Origin: Cyclaneusma minus
Taxonomy: Eukaryota > Ascomycota > Leotiomycetes > Marthamycetales > Marthamycetaceae
DNA length: 64,000 bases
Assembly (NCBI GenBank): GCA_037179335.1
Contig: JAKZHN010000053.1
Location: 1 to 64,000, forward strand
Direction: 5' to 3'
The stretch's first letter is position 1, and every line of letters begins with the position of its first letter. The notes below the pieces were generated by a model, which was not told the DNA's origin, made no database searches, and saw nothing but the letters and a program-made list of their open reading frames with translations. The position numbers and the translations under genes are program-made. Shown one piece after another: positions 37,148 through 49,364 of the stretch.

Positions 37148-38022
37148 TGTTTTTCTATAACGGCGACTGAGGATTGGCGAGCCGGCGCTGAACTGGGAAT
37201 TGTATTATCCGACTCTGACCCAGCTTACTTGCCTATGCATACGAATATCTACAGGGGGTCGAAGCTGTGCATTGAGCTGCATAAATTATTCGATCGAGAT
37301 GGCTTCGCCTCAATCTGCTTCTGCCACAGGGGTAATGACCAGAAACAGGCGAACCATGCCTGCTGATCTGGAGCGTGGTAATTCTGATTTTGGTTAACTT
37401 CTGAAAGCAGGTCCTATGTATCCTTTCCTTCGTGCCCCTGACTCAGCTCTCTCAGGTGCGTCACTGGACTGACTTCAAGTTTTGGGATATTCTTAATTTG
37501 TGAAAGAAAAACTCACCTCCGAGATTATGGTCAACTCAGGTCAGCAAGCAAGTACTGTACTTGGGCTCGAATGTGTGCTTTATGACTACACTACTCGAAG
37601 AACCCCTGCATACCCCGCTGCCGTTCCCCGCAACCCCAGTTCCCACCACTCCGTCCTTGCAGCGATGATGCGGACTCGCCACGACAAGCTCGCGAAAGAC
37701 CGATGCTTTTCCACGAATTCTACCGCCACCGCAGAATTCTCCACTTTCGGTGCCCTGGCCCTCGCTGGCATCCTCCGGAATGGTTCCTGACTGGAGCGCA
37801 TATACGACCGCCAGGTTGTGATATTAATCGTCATGCTTTCATCTTGGTGAGTGAAATTTACTAGGTCTTTTCACCATTGGTGCATTCAGTGCCTTCGGTA
37901 CCTTGTTCTCCGGTATACTCTTGGTAGCAGACTTGGAGCATATAAATTCTCTTATGACGCTGCGTCTATTTCCTTTCGATGTCTTGACAAGTCTGTCTTT
38001 CTTATTACCCCCGAACGTCAAG
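37148..38022. other. Intergenic: urease 3' end and arabinofuranosidase promoter
   Basis: Several short frames overlap here on both strands without family signal. I see no gene and could not pick out a convincing carbon-catabolite or arabinose-regulator site. Confidence 0.55.
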
Positions 38023-40470
38023 ATGTTGGGCCTTTCCACATCGTTTCTTTCCATTGGTATCTTTGCAAGCCGTGTCCTGGGACAAACAGGGTTACCAGGA
38101 GGGTACGCGCCCTTCATCAATGCAACTGCAAATGCAAGTACCACGCCCGTTGAGCTGAATATCCTGACCAAAACTGGACTGAGGAATGACACTGCACCCA
38201 ATCTTTACGGGTGGATGTTTGAAGATATCAATCACTCTGGAGATGGCGGTATATACGGAGAGCTATTGGTAAATCGCGCTTTTGAAGGATCGAATGTCAA
38301 TTGGGGAACCATGCCTGGGTATTCCTACAATTCCATCACCTACCAGGAGAATTCTTGTGAAGCTTATGGTATGCAAGAAATTCCATGACCCTTGAACACA
38401 GGATGCTTCAACTTGACTCTTGACCCCTATCTTTGGCTGACATGATCTATAGGCCCCGTCATCACAGGCTATCAGCCTGTTGGAAACACCTCTCTCCGCC
38501 TAGACACCCTTAGACCGCTCTCACATTCCCACCCATGGGTCCTAGCACTCGACATACCTTCTACCGCAAACACATCTAGCTCGCCAGTGGGTTTTGAGAA
38601 CTTGGGCTGGTGGGGCATTCCTGTCTTTCCCCAGACTTACAATGTCTCCTTTTACGTCTATCCCGACCAGGTGCGAACTTCAAGCAATCCAACCACCAGC
38701 ATCACCGTCTCCCTACGCTCCAATGTGACCGGCGAAATCTGGGCCTCCACCGTCATACCAGCTCAAACCTGGAATGTAGTCAACTGGACGCTGGTTACAG
38801 CGCAGATCGAATGCACAGCCACGGCTCCTGATGCCAACAACACGTTTGCGGTTACTTTTGATCCAGTTGAGGCACAGGGCCAGACGTATTTCTTCTCTAT
38901 GATCTCCTTGTTTGGAGAGACGTACAAGAACTACCCGAATGGGTTGCGCAAAGACTTAGCAGAGGTCATCGCGGATTTGGGTGCAAAGTTTTTGCGGTGG
39001 CCAGGCGGGAACAACATTGAAGGATACAGTATCCAGCGACGCTGGAAATGGTGGGAGACGATTGGGCCCCTGAAAGATCGCTGGGCACGTCCTGGAAACT
39101 GGCTTTATTACAATACGAACGGTCTTGGACTGCTGGAGTTTCTGGAATGGACCGAAGCGCTGGAGATGGAGAATGTGCTTGCCATTTACTCAGGATACTC
39201 GCTCGGCGACTCGGAGGAGGGTGGCGGCGACCAGTATCCCGGGACAGAGGAGGCGATGTACCCTTTGCTCAAAGAAGCCCTCGACGAGCTGGAATTCTGC
39301 ATGGGAGACGTCAGCACGTACTGGGGTGCAAAGCGCGCTGAATATGGCCATCCAGAACCCTTTGATATCCAGTATGTGGAGATCGGCAACGAGGACTTTT
39401 TCTCGGACGGCTATCCGTTTCGCTTTCAATATTTGTACAATGGGTTGAAAGCCGTTTATCCGAACATCACGTACATCTCGACGGCGTACGACGAGAATGC
39501 GGACTATACTATCGACTTGCCGCCGGGCAGCATGTGGGACACGCATCATTACGAAGAGCCATCTTTCTTCCTGGAAGAGTTTGACTTCTGGGATAATTGG
39601 CAGGAGGCGACGAACAACACGGACGTGACCGTCTTCGTCGGCGAATACAGTGTGCTGCAAATTGACACGCCCGACGGCGTTGTCGATTTTTCCGATCCTG
39701 CGGACACGCATGTCTTCTATCCCAGGCTTTTGTCTGCGATTTCCGAGGGCGTTTATCTGCTGGGTTGCGAGAGGAATCCGAACGTGGTCAAACTGATGAG
39801 CTATGCACCAAGTCTTCAGAACTTGAATTGGTATAATTGGACGCCGAATTTGGTGGCTTTTGATGCGGACCCGAGGAATACGATCAAGAGTGTCAGCTTC
39901 TACATGCAGAAACTCTTTAATGCGTATAGAGGCACGGAGAGTCTCACGGTGACGAACTCGGCAGGGGATTTTGATCCGCTTTGGTGGGCGAGTAGTATCA
40001 ATGAGGATGGTGACGTTTATTTGAAGGTTATGTAAGTTCCTGAGTTTTCTCTCTCCTTCTGTCCTTTAGGTTAGGCCGTGCTCTGGAATTATTCAAGGAG
40101 CTAGCTCTTTGTGGTGTGAGATATAGAACATTTCCATACTGACACATGCTCGTAGAAACTCGGGCAACACGACCATTCCCTTGACAGTGTCAATCGAGTC
40201 GGCGTGGTCGTCGGTCAACGGCACGATCATCACGAACCAAGATGTGAACGCCTTTAATTTCAAGAACAACCAGACGGCCGTTGTGCCAGTGCCACTAAAC
40301 CTCACAAATACGAGTCCGACTGCCAATGGAAGCTGGGTCTGGGGTGTGCCGTAAGTAGACGCCTATGTTCCTGATCCTTTCCACTGGAAGCTTCTTAACC
40401 GTCCGAAACTGACTGACTTCTGTTTTGCAGAGGAAATTCGATCACAGTCTTGCAGTTTGATCTTAAGTGA
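38023..40470 (+). CDS. abfA: Secreted alpha-L-arabinofuranosidase, GH51
   Basis: Four exons: 38023-38368, 38453-40031, 40156-40350, 40431-40470 (719 aa). The enzyme releases L-arabinofuranose side chains from arabinan and arabinoxylan outside the cell. The chosen ATG gives a clean signal peptide (MLGLSTSFLSIGIFASRVLG, cut near Ala/Gly-Gln); an in-frame ATG further up would bury it. The N-terminal part holds the family's NLYGWMFEDINHSGDGGIYG block and a carbohydrate-binding-like beta domain. The catalytic barrel has FLRWPGGNN, the acid/base Glu429 in YVEIGNED and the nucleophile Glu513 in FVGEYS. It ends in a beta-sandwich (SITVLQFDLK). Many N-x-S/T sites fit a secreted glycoprotein. At 719 aa it is somewhat longer than typical fungal AbfA. 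The short last exon is often missed in automatic models but ends in the family's usual style. Confidence 0.95.
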
Positions 40471-41212
40471 GTGGAGAGACGAGATAGATGGTGCTGAGAC
40501 GCCTTTAAGCCAACAGCGCTTTCATGAAAAACTTGTTTTCTCGCAAAATAGGCTGTTCCACTTTCTTCGACCACTGCCAATCGAATTGTAAATAGTCGTT
40601 TCCATTCTCTATGATCTATCATCTATGACTCTTGTCCAAAGACTGTTGCCGTATACCTTAACAATGTGATAAGCGCCGCAGACATGCCGAAAGGGGGAAG
40701 CCAAGAAACGAGTTCCTCCGGATTTGGCGCCGGAAATAACCCCATTTCTGTACAAAGAGGCCAATGAGATCTACACGCCCCCTGGATCCGCTCACTCGGA
40801 AGTTGGAACCTTCCATTCCAACAAATGTAGTCCCAGATGACGCTCCATCTGCTGATGATAGCGTGCTGAGACTGAAGAGTCTCAAATAATCGGCGATCAT
40901 TCGAAATGTTCTGGCAAAAGCGTGGCGGCGGAAATTGGGACGTCGTCCAACGGGGTCTGATCTGTGTAACAAGAGTCGAGTACTGCGCGGGATGACTTCA
41001 TTGTGAGAGCAGACAAATGCCATTGGAAGCAAACCCCCTTTCGACTGGGAAAATAATTTTGCCTTCTTCCAATTGTCGTCTGCAACCTGTCATTACTAGC
41101 TAGCATCATCTTCTACCTCGTTTCTGAGCAACGCTACCCTTAGTCTCTGCTCTCATCTCACTTCTCACCCCAAGTCAGTACATATCTAGGTACTTTTCAG
41201 AGTAGTCTAGCA
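40471..41212. other. Intergenic region
   Basis: Between abfA and the small secreted-protein gene. Minus frames at 40658-41032 and 40897-41109 overlap and have no family signal. The final ~80 bp (TCTCATCTCACTTCTCACC) look like a 5' leader. Confidence 0.55.
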
Positions 41213-41703
41213 ATGCTTGTCATCTTCGGTTTATTCATTCTCACTTGCATGGGATCCTGCGCTGTCCAAACCCAAACGGCTCCCGGCATTTCTGCGATTT
41301 CGCAAACTATTGCAGTCCCCGATACAATAGTCGTAGACCTCGCGCCTACCCTTTCCTACGCGTCCTCATCATCAGATGCCACGCAAACGCCTCCCTCGCC
41401 TGAACTATACAATGGCACCGCTGATTCTTCCTCCCTGTAAACTCTTGTTTTCTCATCAGGCTTTCCTTCAACCCCTGGCCTTTCAAATTGTACCACCAAG
41501 TTTCTGTGTGCGAAGTCTAACGCCAGTATAGAAACACACAAACGCCAACAGCATCAGCGGCAGACACATTGGGCACGGGGCCACCCCTCTCCGGCGCGCG
41601 CAAGCTCTCACTGTCGCCCTGTACCTCAGAAACCTTCCCAGGACGATGGATATTCGTGGCTGCTTCATACTGTCTCCTCTTCGCCCTAATGCTGCTACTC
41701 TGA
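41213..41703 (+). CDS. Small secreted protein, GPI-anchor-like (two exons)
   Basis: Exons 41213-41436 and 41532-41703 give 131 aa. The intron has donor GTAAAC, a CTAAC branch point at about 41518 and acceptor TATAG, and it joins ...NGTADSSSL to NTQTPTASAAD in frame; without splicing a stop follows at once. The protein opens with a hydrophobic signal peptide (MLVIFGLFILTCMGSCA), continues as a Ser/Thr/Pro-rich stretch likely to be O-glycosylated, and closes with GRWIFVAASYCLLFALMLLL, a hydrophobic tail after a single Arg. That layout is typical of fungal GPI-anchored wall proteins, though a simple tail anchor is possible. I recognise no family. It lies between abfA and laccase, both secreted, and converges on laccase. 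Confidence rests on the splice signals and the two hydrophobic ends together. Confidence 0.66.
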
Positions 41704-42431
41704 GCGCGAAATACCGGCTATACCGAAGTTCAATCATTCTGACGGGCTTCCATCATTTGAGGCTCATTGTAAGATATATGCATGGGGAGTATCGAGTGGG
41801 CAGCCACAGAGGGATGTACGAATATGGTCGGGGTTAGACGGAAGATGGAATCATACCTAGGTAAAGACTTATGCATCTCAGAAGAGAGACTGAAGGAACG
41901 GAGATATGATAGAAGTCAGGGAAGTGTATTCAAGGTCACAAAGCGATAAAGTAGAAACGAATGTCAGGGTTCAATATGAGAATTCTGATATTGAAGGCTA
42001 ACTACTCAGATGCTGCGTATGCTAAGTCCATGATGTCCAAGCTAAACCGAAACCAGCAAAACAAACGCCTGTTGACTGTAGGAGAGAGATAACACTATTT
42101 GAATACTTCGAGGCATATTCGAGGCATATTCGAGACCACAGGCAAAGCAAACAGAACTCGAAAATGAGAGGGTATCCGTCCAAGCCGTCGATGTTGATAC
42201 AGAAATGAGACCAGAGAGACAGATCGCGAAAATATCGACAAAACAAGAAAGGCTGAGAACTAAGCTGACGAAAGCCGCAGCTGCCACAATATGCGCCAGA
42301 TTAATCATTAAGTCGTATACGGTGAGTCGGCGAAGGCGCCGTGGAAAATCCGCGCAAGTCATGAAGACATCGCCAAGAATATCTCGATATTTCGGCACTG
42401 CTTCCTCTTCAAATCCCCACGGTCGAGCTGT
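41704..42431. other. Intergenic region between convergent genes
   Basis: 3' regions of the small secreted protein and of laccase. Contains a short direct repeat (GAGGCATATTC twice at about 42109-42131). No gene seen. Confidence 0.55.
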
Positions 42432-44360
42432 TCAGATACCAGAATCATCCTGGGGGTACAACTCGCTGCCGTTGTAGTACTCATCCCAAGCACTGCAAGT
42501 GTCCGCAAACATGGATGCATCGGAACCGGTAATGGTGCCCGAAATCTCGCTCTCGCGCTCCACAAACTGCACAGCCAATCCCTCAGATGCGTGCCAGGCG
42601 ATGTGGCAATGAGCGATCCAGGATCCCGGGTTGTCTGTCTTCCAGGCAAGGGCCAAGTATCCATTCGCAGGCAGAGTGGCGACGTCGCGGCGAGGGGGGT
42701 TGGAGTAATTCATCACAGCAGTAGATTCGCTGAATTCTCCATTGCCTTGGCCGATAATGTAGAAATCGTGACCGTGCAGGTGGATCGGGTGGTAGAGGCC
42801 GACGTTGCTGTCGTCGTTGATGATGAAGAGCACCCAGTCGTCATCGGTGCCGGGGGTTGCGAACACGTTGTAGTCGGTTGGGAAGATTGATTCGTTGTTC
42901 TTGATGGCGAGGGTCGTTGGGTCGGACCAGTTGAGGTAGAGCGAAGAGTTGTTGATGGTCCAGGTGAACACGGAGCTGAAGTCAAAGCTCAGGTCCAGGT
43001 TGGTGGCAGTGCCGTTCGTTTGGGCGTCAAGTGCGAGGTAGGGGGTCAGGTTGCTCAGGTCTTCGTCGCCGCAGGATTCGGTCCAGCCAGTGCTGTTGGT
43101 GCTCGGGTCAGAGGTCGAAGAACTGTCGTAACGAACTATGCCCAAGATGTTGTCGGCATTGTCGTTGGCACTGCAGGTAGTTTGCCAGACGGCCCGCAAC
43201 CAGTAGTCGCCGACGTCTTGGTTGGCTTCGACGATAATATCGTAGCGCTGGCCCATGGTGATGAGGACGCTGTCAGCTTCGTAAGGGACAATAGGGACGA
43301 GATCGGCGGCGATGACAGTAATGTTGTGATTGTCAATGGCGAATCTGAAATGGGCGTCCGTAGCAGCGTTCACAAGTCTGATGCGGTACTTGGTGCCGGA
43401 CTCGAAGACGGTTTCGTAGCGGGATCCGAGATCGCCATAGACGTTGGTACCGTTGATCAGACCGTTCTCAAGAGTTGGGGGTGCGCCCTGTTGAGCTACA
43501 TCCCAGAGAGCAAATGCAGACTCGTGACCCCAGTCAGAGAGGGTTAGAGTGCCAAGATCTTCATCATAGTCCGCGGTGGCAGGGCCGTTGATGATAAGTC
43601 CACCGAAGAGGCCGTCGGCGTATTGAAGAGTGTAGTGCGAGTGGTACCAGGTCTATAAAGCAATGAGTTTTCGGCCATGGAGTTGAACAGAGGTTAGCGT
43701 AAAGGCAGACCCACCGATCCATACTGAGTAGCCTGGAACTTGTAGGTGAGAGAATCGCCAGGTGCCTGGGGCAAGTTAGCAAGTTGAGTAGTAAAGTAGT
43801 ATTCGGGATGGTAAACATACGATAGGACATTGTGTAACGCCGGGAACGCCATCATACTCCGAGTTCTCGAGTTGGCGCAGACCGTGCCAGTGAATAGATG
43901 TACCATTATTCTCAAGGTTGTTGGTGACATGTACAATAACTGGCGGGAGTTAGTGCCTGATATGCATTTTGGTCACATATTGACTTACTCTCATCACCCC
44001 AGTCAGCGATGAGGGTAGGGCCAGGTATGGTGCCATTGAAGTTCAAGGTGTAACGCTCGACTCCCTGTTCAGTTGTTAGATCTTTGTTCTAGATTCTGAG
44101 GATCGTTTGGGACTTACATCAGGAGAGAGAGTCGTGTTCTGGACATTGAGCCAGTACTCTCTGGTGACACCAGTGGTAGGAGTCTCCTCATACCAATTGG
44201 TGTCGATGCTGTAATCGCCCCAGCAGCTTCTGCTGGTAGCAGTGTTCTCGCAAGAAGAGGCAGTGGTGTTCCGCGCTGTAAGACGTTGGTGAGGAGGCAA
44301 GGCCACAGCAGTAGCCAAACCAACCGAGCTGGCCAGCCAGGTAGAAAGTGAATATCTCAT
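42432..44360 (-). CDS. Secreted laccase (ascomycete multicopper oxidase)
   Basis: Five exons on the minus strand: 44118-44360, 43989-44064, 43821-43939, 43715-43765, 42432-43652; 569 aa. It oxidises phenols and reduces O2 to water outside the cell, with roles in lignin-related phenolics, pigments or detoxification. A signal peptide (STWLASSVGLATAVALP) opens the protein. Three cupredoxin domains carry all four copper motifs: HWHG (123-126), HSHY (167-170), HPIHLHGHDF (451-460) and HCHIAWHASEGLAVQF (511-526), so type 1, 2 and 3 copper ligands are complete. It ends in DSGI, the C-terminal plug typical of ascomycete laccases. SRSCWGDYSIDTNWYEETP near the mature N-terminus is also an ascomycete-laccase mark. 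Which natural phenol it uses cannot be read from sequence. It converges on the small secreted-protein gene. Confidence 0.97.
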
Positions 44361-47300
44361 TTTCGAAAATGACAGTTTCAGAGATCAAAGATACTGGTGT
44401 GTAGAACCAAACGAGGGTGTTCCAAAGAATGTTGGAAAAGAAAACGAGAGAAGACCAGAAGACACTGGCTTAGAATGCTGGCTGCGGTGAAAGATGAAGC
44501 TGATGATGGTCTTTTCAGGACGGAGAGGCTGCTCTCTTATAGAATGTTCAGTCTTAGCAAGTCGATCATACAGATGTTCGTCTTGAAGTCGTCGTTTTCG
44601 ATGAACTCCGAGCTCGATACTATGGCCGGCCGCAGTTGCAGGCTCGAGATGCAAGCCACAGACCGCACGTACGCGTCCTATCGCTTTGGCCATGACCAAA
44701 AGCGTGAGGGAGAGGTTTGACATGACCCCAGAACATTGCCTTGCGTCACAACAGGTGGACGGTGACTGAAGACCCACCCTCTAAATTCTAATTATAGGAA
44801 ACCGGCCCAGGGCTAGGAGAAGTGAAATTCAGATTGTAGAGGGAAAAACACACATACGCTTAATATATATCAAAACATATAAATCTAATGCCAGAAGCAT
44901 CCAGATACCTATTAATTAGACAGCCAACGTCAGTCAACATAGCCAGGTGACGGTGACTTTGACTGACTGGCGAACCGTGAACGGTTCTGTCAAGATTTCG
45001 GAGCCCTGCATTCCAAATATGGTGTGACCAATGAGATAGAAGGGGGAGGCCGAAGAAGTGCTCGAGCTGGCCTGTTTGGAGCGGGAGGGAGACGAAACAA
45101 TCCTCTGTGTGCATCGTCGACCAATGTGGAGATGAGTGGAGATGTATTGACGGAGTGTTGGGGAAGACGCCCGATCGCCGTCGTAGCCGCTCGAGCTTGA
45201 TGCAAGAAGCTTCATCCGAAGCCCTAATTGTGGCTCTCGAACATCAGCGGAGTCCGGCGAATGGGATGGTTCAAGGTTGTGGTGTTTTGACCGAGCGTCT
45301 TGACATACCAGAAAGACGAAAGGGTGCTTTGTCTACCCAGCGCCACTCAGCGCAACGTAATGGTCAATGTAGAATATCGATATAATTGATCACCCGCACA
45401 GTTGGTACCCAGATATTTCCAGGTTTCTGCGTTAATGCGAGCAAGCTGATTGGATCCGGTCCAAGTGAGAACGAGGCTAACGGGCAATCATTGCGGGCGC
45501 GAGCAAGGATACTTCGGTACTTTGACGGATCACTAAACCTTGACAGATACCATCCACCACACCTGCAGGAGTCAAGGCCTGGAGGCGGTTAGGGTGATGT
45601 ATTGAAACGCATCAAGACCCCAGAACAAGGCCGGGCTTCGCGAGTAGCTGTAAACATATTCCCAGGACGACAAACGCCGTACCGAAAGAGGGGACTGGTG
45701 AAGGTTGAAACGAGAGAAGTCCGTGGACCCTGTGCTTGCTCCAATACTTCCAGATCCCAAAAGGGCTGGCATCCACGTGCTGTCGGCCCGTGTACCTTGC
45801 ACTCACGCCGTTTATGTGTTCTTGTAACACCAGGGTCGTGCGGAAGGCCCTGAGCTCTAGGACCAAGCGGTTGTTGAAGACGGTGAGAGGTTTGGAAACA
45901 CCGAAGCACAGTCCGCAATGCAGGAGATACTCGGTCAAGTCTGGTAGCAGGGGAGAAAAGACGACGAACCCCGACGATCAAGGAGCTCTGTCTACCTACA
46001 TGCATGAACTGGCTCGGAGCCGCAGGGGCAACTTCTTCAAGTTCATAGCAGCTGGACAACTATGATCACCTGGAAGTGATCCAGTATGTGGGTGGTAGTA
46101 TTGCTTCAGGCGAGAAGGAGTCCGAGCCGCAAATAGTAACATACCATTGGGACTGGATAAGCCACAGCCGGGATCAACATATCCAACCTCCCTGGAGATG
46201 TAGCCATGACCGTGCTTGGCATGCGCTCGCGGGCCATCAAATACCAGTAAGGCGTTCGGAGAATATTCTAGGATCCAGTTAAGCGCACATAGGATGTCTC
46301 AAGCTTCTCGACAGGGCGTGCAGGCTGCAGCAAAGTCTTCACCGACCTTATCGAGGACGACGATAACATTGATGCTGTCGGTGTTCTCGAGTTCTCCAGA
46401 AAAATGCAAGAAGGGGTTTCGGGCCGCTGATGTGCAGGCCAATCTCCAGCACTAGCAGGCGGCCAAATCCCCATTCTGGAGAAGATGGGTGAGGAAGGCC
46501 CACATAACCGCGCGTCCTCCAACCTCCCACCTTGAATAATAGCAGATGTCTTTTTGCGCCCGCAGCCGCCGCCGGTCTGCACGAGTGTCACGGCGCAAGA
46601 CGGGTAATGCGGGGGAAAGAAGGTCGAATTGGACGCGCGCAGCTCCAGCGAGGAGCCTGAGTGTTGAGAATGGGCCGTCGACGTTGACGGAAAATGTGGG
46701 AGACGCGGTTGTGGTCGGAAGGTTCTTAGTCAGCGGATATGGCCAATCACGCTGGCCTCGCTATGTACGCTGTACTCACTGTGCAGCACTTGCTCTCAGC
46801 TGGGACCTCGTCCGAGAGTTGAGCGTCAATGGCAGCACTCTTGCGTTTGTTTTTGCGCGTCCAGGCCGGCCATTATTGACTGTTGGTAATCCCAGGCTTC
46901 AATTCATACATAGCACGGAAAATGATAGCGCCGTGCGAGCCCATGCCTGCTATCCACGTGGTATGTGTTTAAGTCTAAAGCGCCTCTGCTTACGACTGGC
47001 ACTATATTGTTATTGCAGCAAAGCTATATCACCAGCCCAATATACGCAGTCCCAGTATGCAGATGAACTAAAAGCATCATCCATGAATGCTGGTGATACA
47101 CCAGGCATTTCCAGGTCGACATGTCACGGGGCCAGGATCAGAGCTCCAGCACACGGTCGCACTCTTGAAACTTACCACACTCCGTCGACAACAACACTAA
47201 TAGAAGTGAACATAAGGTGAAACAGGTGAAGAACGACACCGAGATAATTGAGGCTCGGGCCAAGAAACGGTCGAGCTGTGAGTCTGTGACCCCGTCACCC

Positions 47301-49364
47301 CGGCCTTGGGCCCCGCCCTACCTGTATCCTTGTCTCTCCATATTCCACCTTGCGGGCCCGGATGGTATTGGTACTATGTGACACAAAGCGCCAACCGCCC
47401 CCCTGGTCCACCATTTTGGGCGTCCCCCAAAATGCACGACACGCCAATATTATTATTCCCGACGGATTTCCATTATTGCCCGGGAACCAGGTCGTCGTAA
47501 TATATATATCCGCTAGCATGATTTGTATTAGCACGGATATTGAACGGTAGATCGAGCTTACCCGGTTGATACTCCATGCTTACCAAATATATAGTGGCTT
47601 AGAGCCATTCAATCTAGCTGGAAATAATGTCGATGAAAATCCTGCCCGCCCCCACGACGACGACGACTGCGCCATCCGCCCAGAAGCTCCAGTGTTTCTA
47701 TGCTCAGGCATTTGACGGCTTCAAAATCCAAATCATATGTGTATCGGCGCGGGGCTGATTGCTGCGTGCATCCTGGCTTGTGTCGGCACACTTGCTCAGT
47801 TGCTTCGATCAAGCCGACTGGAGCTTCTTCTGCAGGATGCAGGCAGTTGTCCGAGCCAAGTTGGGACGGGACCATCCTGGAACTTGATATGTACACAACA
47901 TTGAAATACTTACCGACGACCTCGAAAATACCAATGATGGGTGAAGTACGAAGTACCGACCATCGATGCCGAGCTACATCGTTATAGCACTTCGTTTCTC
48001 TCGTATCTTCAGCTCCTCTTCCCTTCTCCATTTTCAACTCTCCCATCAACACCCCACTCGTTCGGTTCCAGGAAACCGGGCAACAGGCCCATTTCGGAAT
48101 ATCGATATCGATCTTATCGATACTCCTCGCCCTCGGGACACTTTGCAAACAGTGTGATCCCATCCAGCTTCGAAAACTTCCTTGCACGAGAATATCCAAG
48201 CCACTCGAAGCGACATGCCGTCCCAGACCGTAGCATCGGGGGCGTCGTATGAAGCCACGCCAAGTCCCCACGATACTTGGCAGCGCCTCCATGGCTACGA
48301 TCATTTGGCCATGTATTCATGTATACGACCATTCGGCCATGGATAAGATCAGTCGGCCAGGTACATGGTCATTCAGCTTTCTGACTTCCATGTTTCAATA
48401 TCTCTCGGCTGCATTTCACTACTACCGCAACGTGTGAGGTGTTCAAGTGGCCAGGCCCCCATGCCCCCATGCCCCCGGCCCTCGGCGCTCTCGGAAGCCA
48501 GAACCGAATGAAGGATTCCAATGTCTACTCAGAGTCTGAATATGGAAATGGCCACTCGGCCCTGGCCCCTTCGGACCCGAGAAAATTCCAATACATACCA
48601 GCCAGGCCGGGGCGGCGCGAAAGGCTGAAAGACCAAAGGGAACCCGGACTTGCCGCCATTCATCTCCGCAAAGATCTCAGAAGCCTTGCTATAGCACCCT
48701 TTCAGCACCCAGTATTATCTTCGTCACTCGTCCGGGAGGTGTAAATAGAGATCAGTGCCCCCAATAGTTGACAACGAATAAGCGGATCATCCCCAGTGCT
48801 GGATGACGGAATCGTGAGGGACCGCGCGGATCCGCGTCTATCGCAGCAGTGATCGTAAAAGCTTGAATTGCACAATCCCCTGCAGGCTGCAAGACCGAGA
48901 AAAAGGTCACGAAAATGAGAATTGGGGTGTAACTCGGATGCGTACTTCGGATTTGAAAATAATATATGTGAGTGCTATGTCCAAGACTAAGCGAGCTCCT
49001 TTCAGAGATACACATATTGTGAGTCCGCTTTGGCCCAGTATGTAGAGTGTTTCCCCAACTGACGCGTCACTTCCTCCCTCCACACACGCACACAAACGAC
49101 TGCTGTTCGGATGATTGCCATCCGAATGAAAAAAGAAAGTCAAAGAAGGCACATAACAGAGCAATTCATTCAATGAGCATTGTGCTCAGCACCAAGGAGC
49201 AGAAAACTTGAGCAGATAACAAAATCCCCCCAAAACCACAGACGCTATGCAAGATAACACACCGAATGCAAGTACCAGACAAGACCACTCGAATGATCAT
49301 GCTGCTTCTATCATAACAACTCGTCGCATTGCAAGAAATGAGAAGAGGTCAGCAGAAAGCGCCT
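44361..49364. other. Five-kilobase stretch without a convincing gene
   Basis: Contains the laccase promoter (44361-about 44850) and the AVT 3' end. Elsewhere frames overlap on both strands (for example 46546-47220 +, 45589-46059 -, 47609-48304 -) and none shows a family signal or a clean exon set. On the minus strand at about 45600-46720 some pieces look protein-like in alternating frames, so a decayed gene is possible. CATGCCCCC runs occur at 48452-48477, and 48296-48380 has loose repeats of ATTCGGCCA. I see no tRNA here. Confidence 0.5.

Noticed and set aside
32026..44012. Antisense frames across the RING, urease, GH51 and laccase exons
   Set aside because: Each lies opposite a clearly identified exon with catalytic or zinc motifs.
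46546..47220. 224-codon plus frame between laccase and AVT
   Set aside because: Arg/Ser/Cys-rich low-quality translation with no domain; the opposite strand reads at least as well.
47609..48304. 231-codon minus frame
   Set aside because: No hydrophobic core pattern, no family signal, overlapping frames on both strands.
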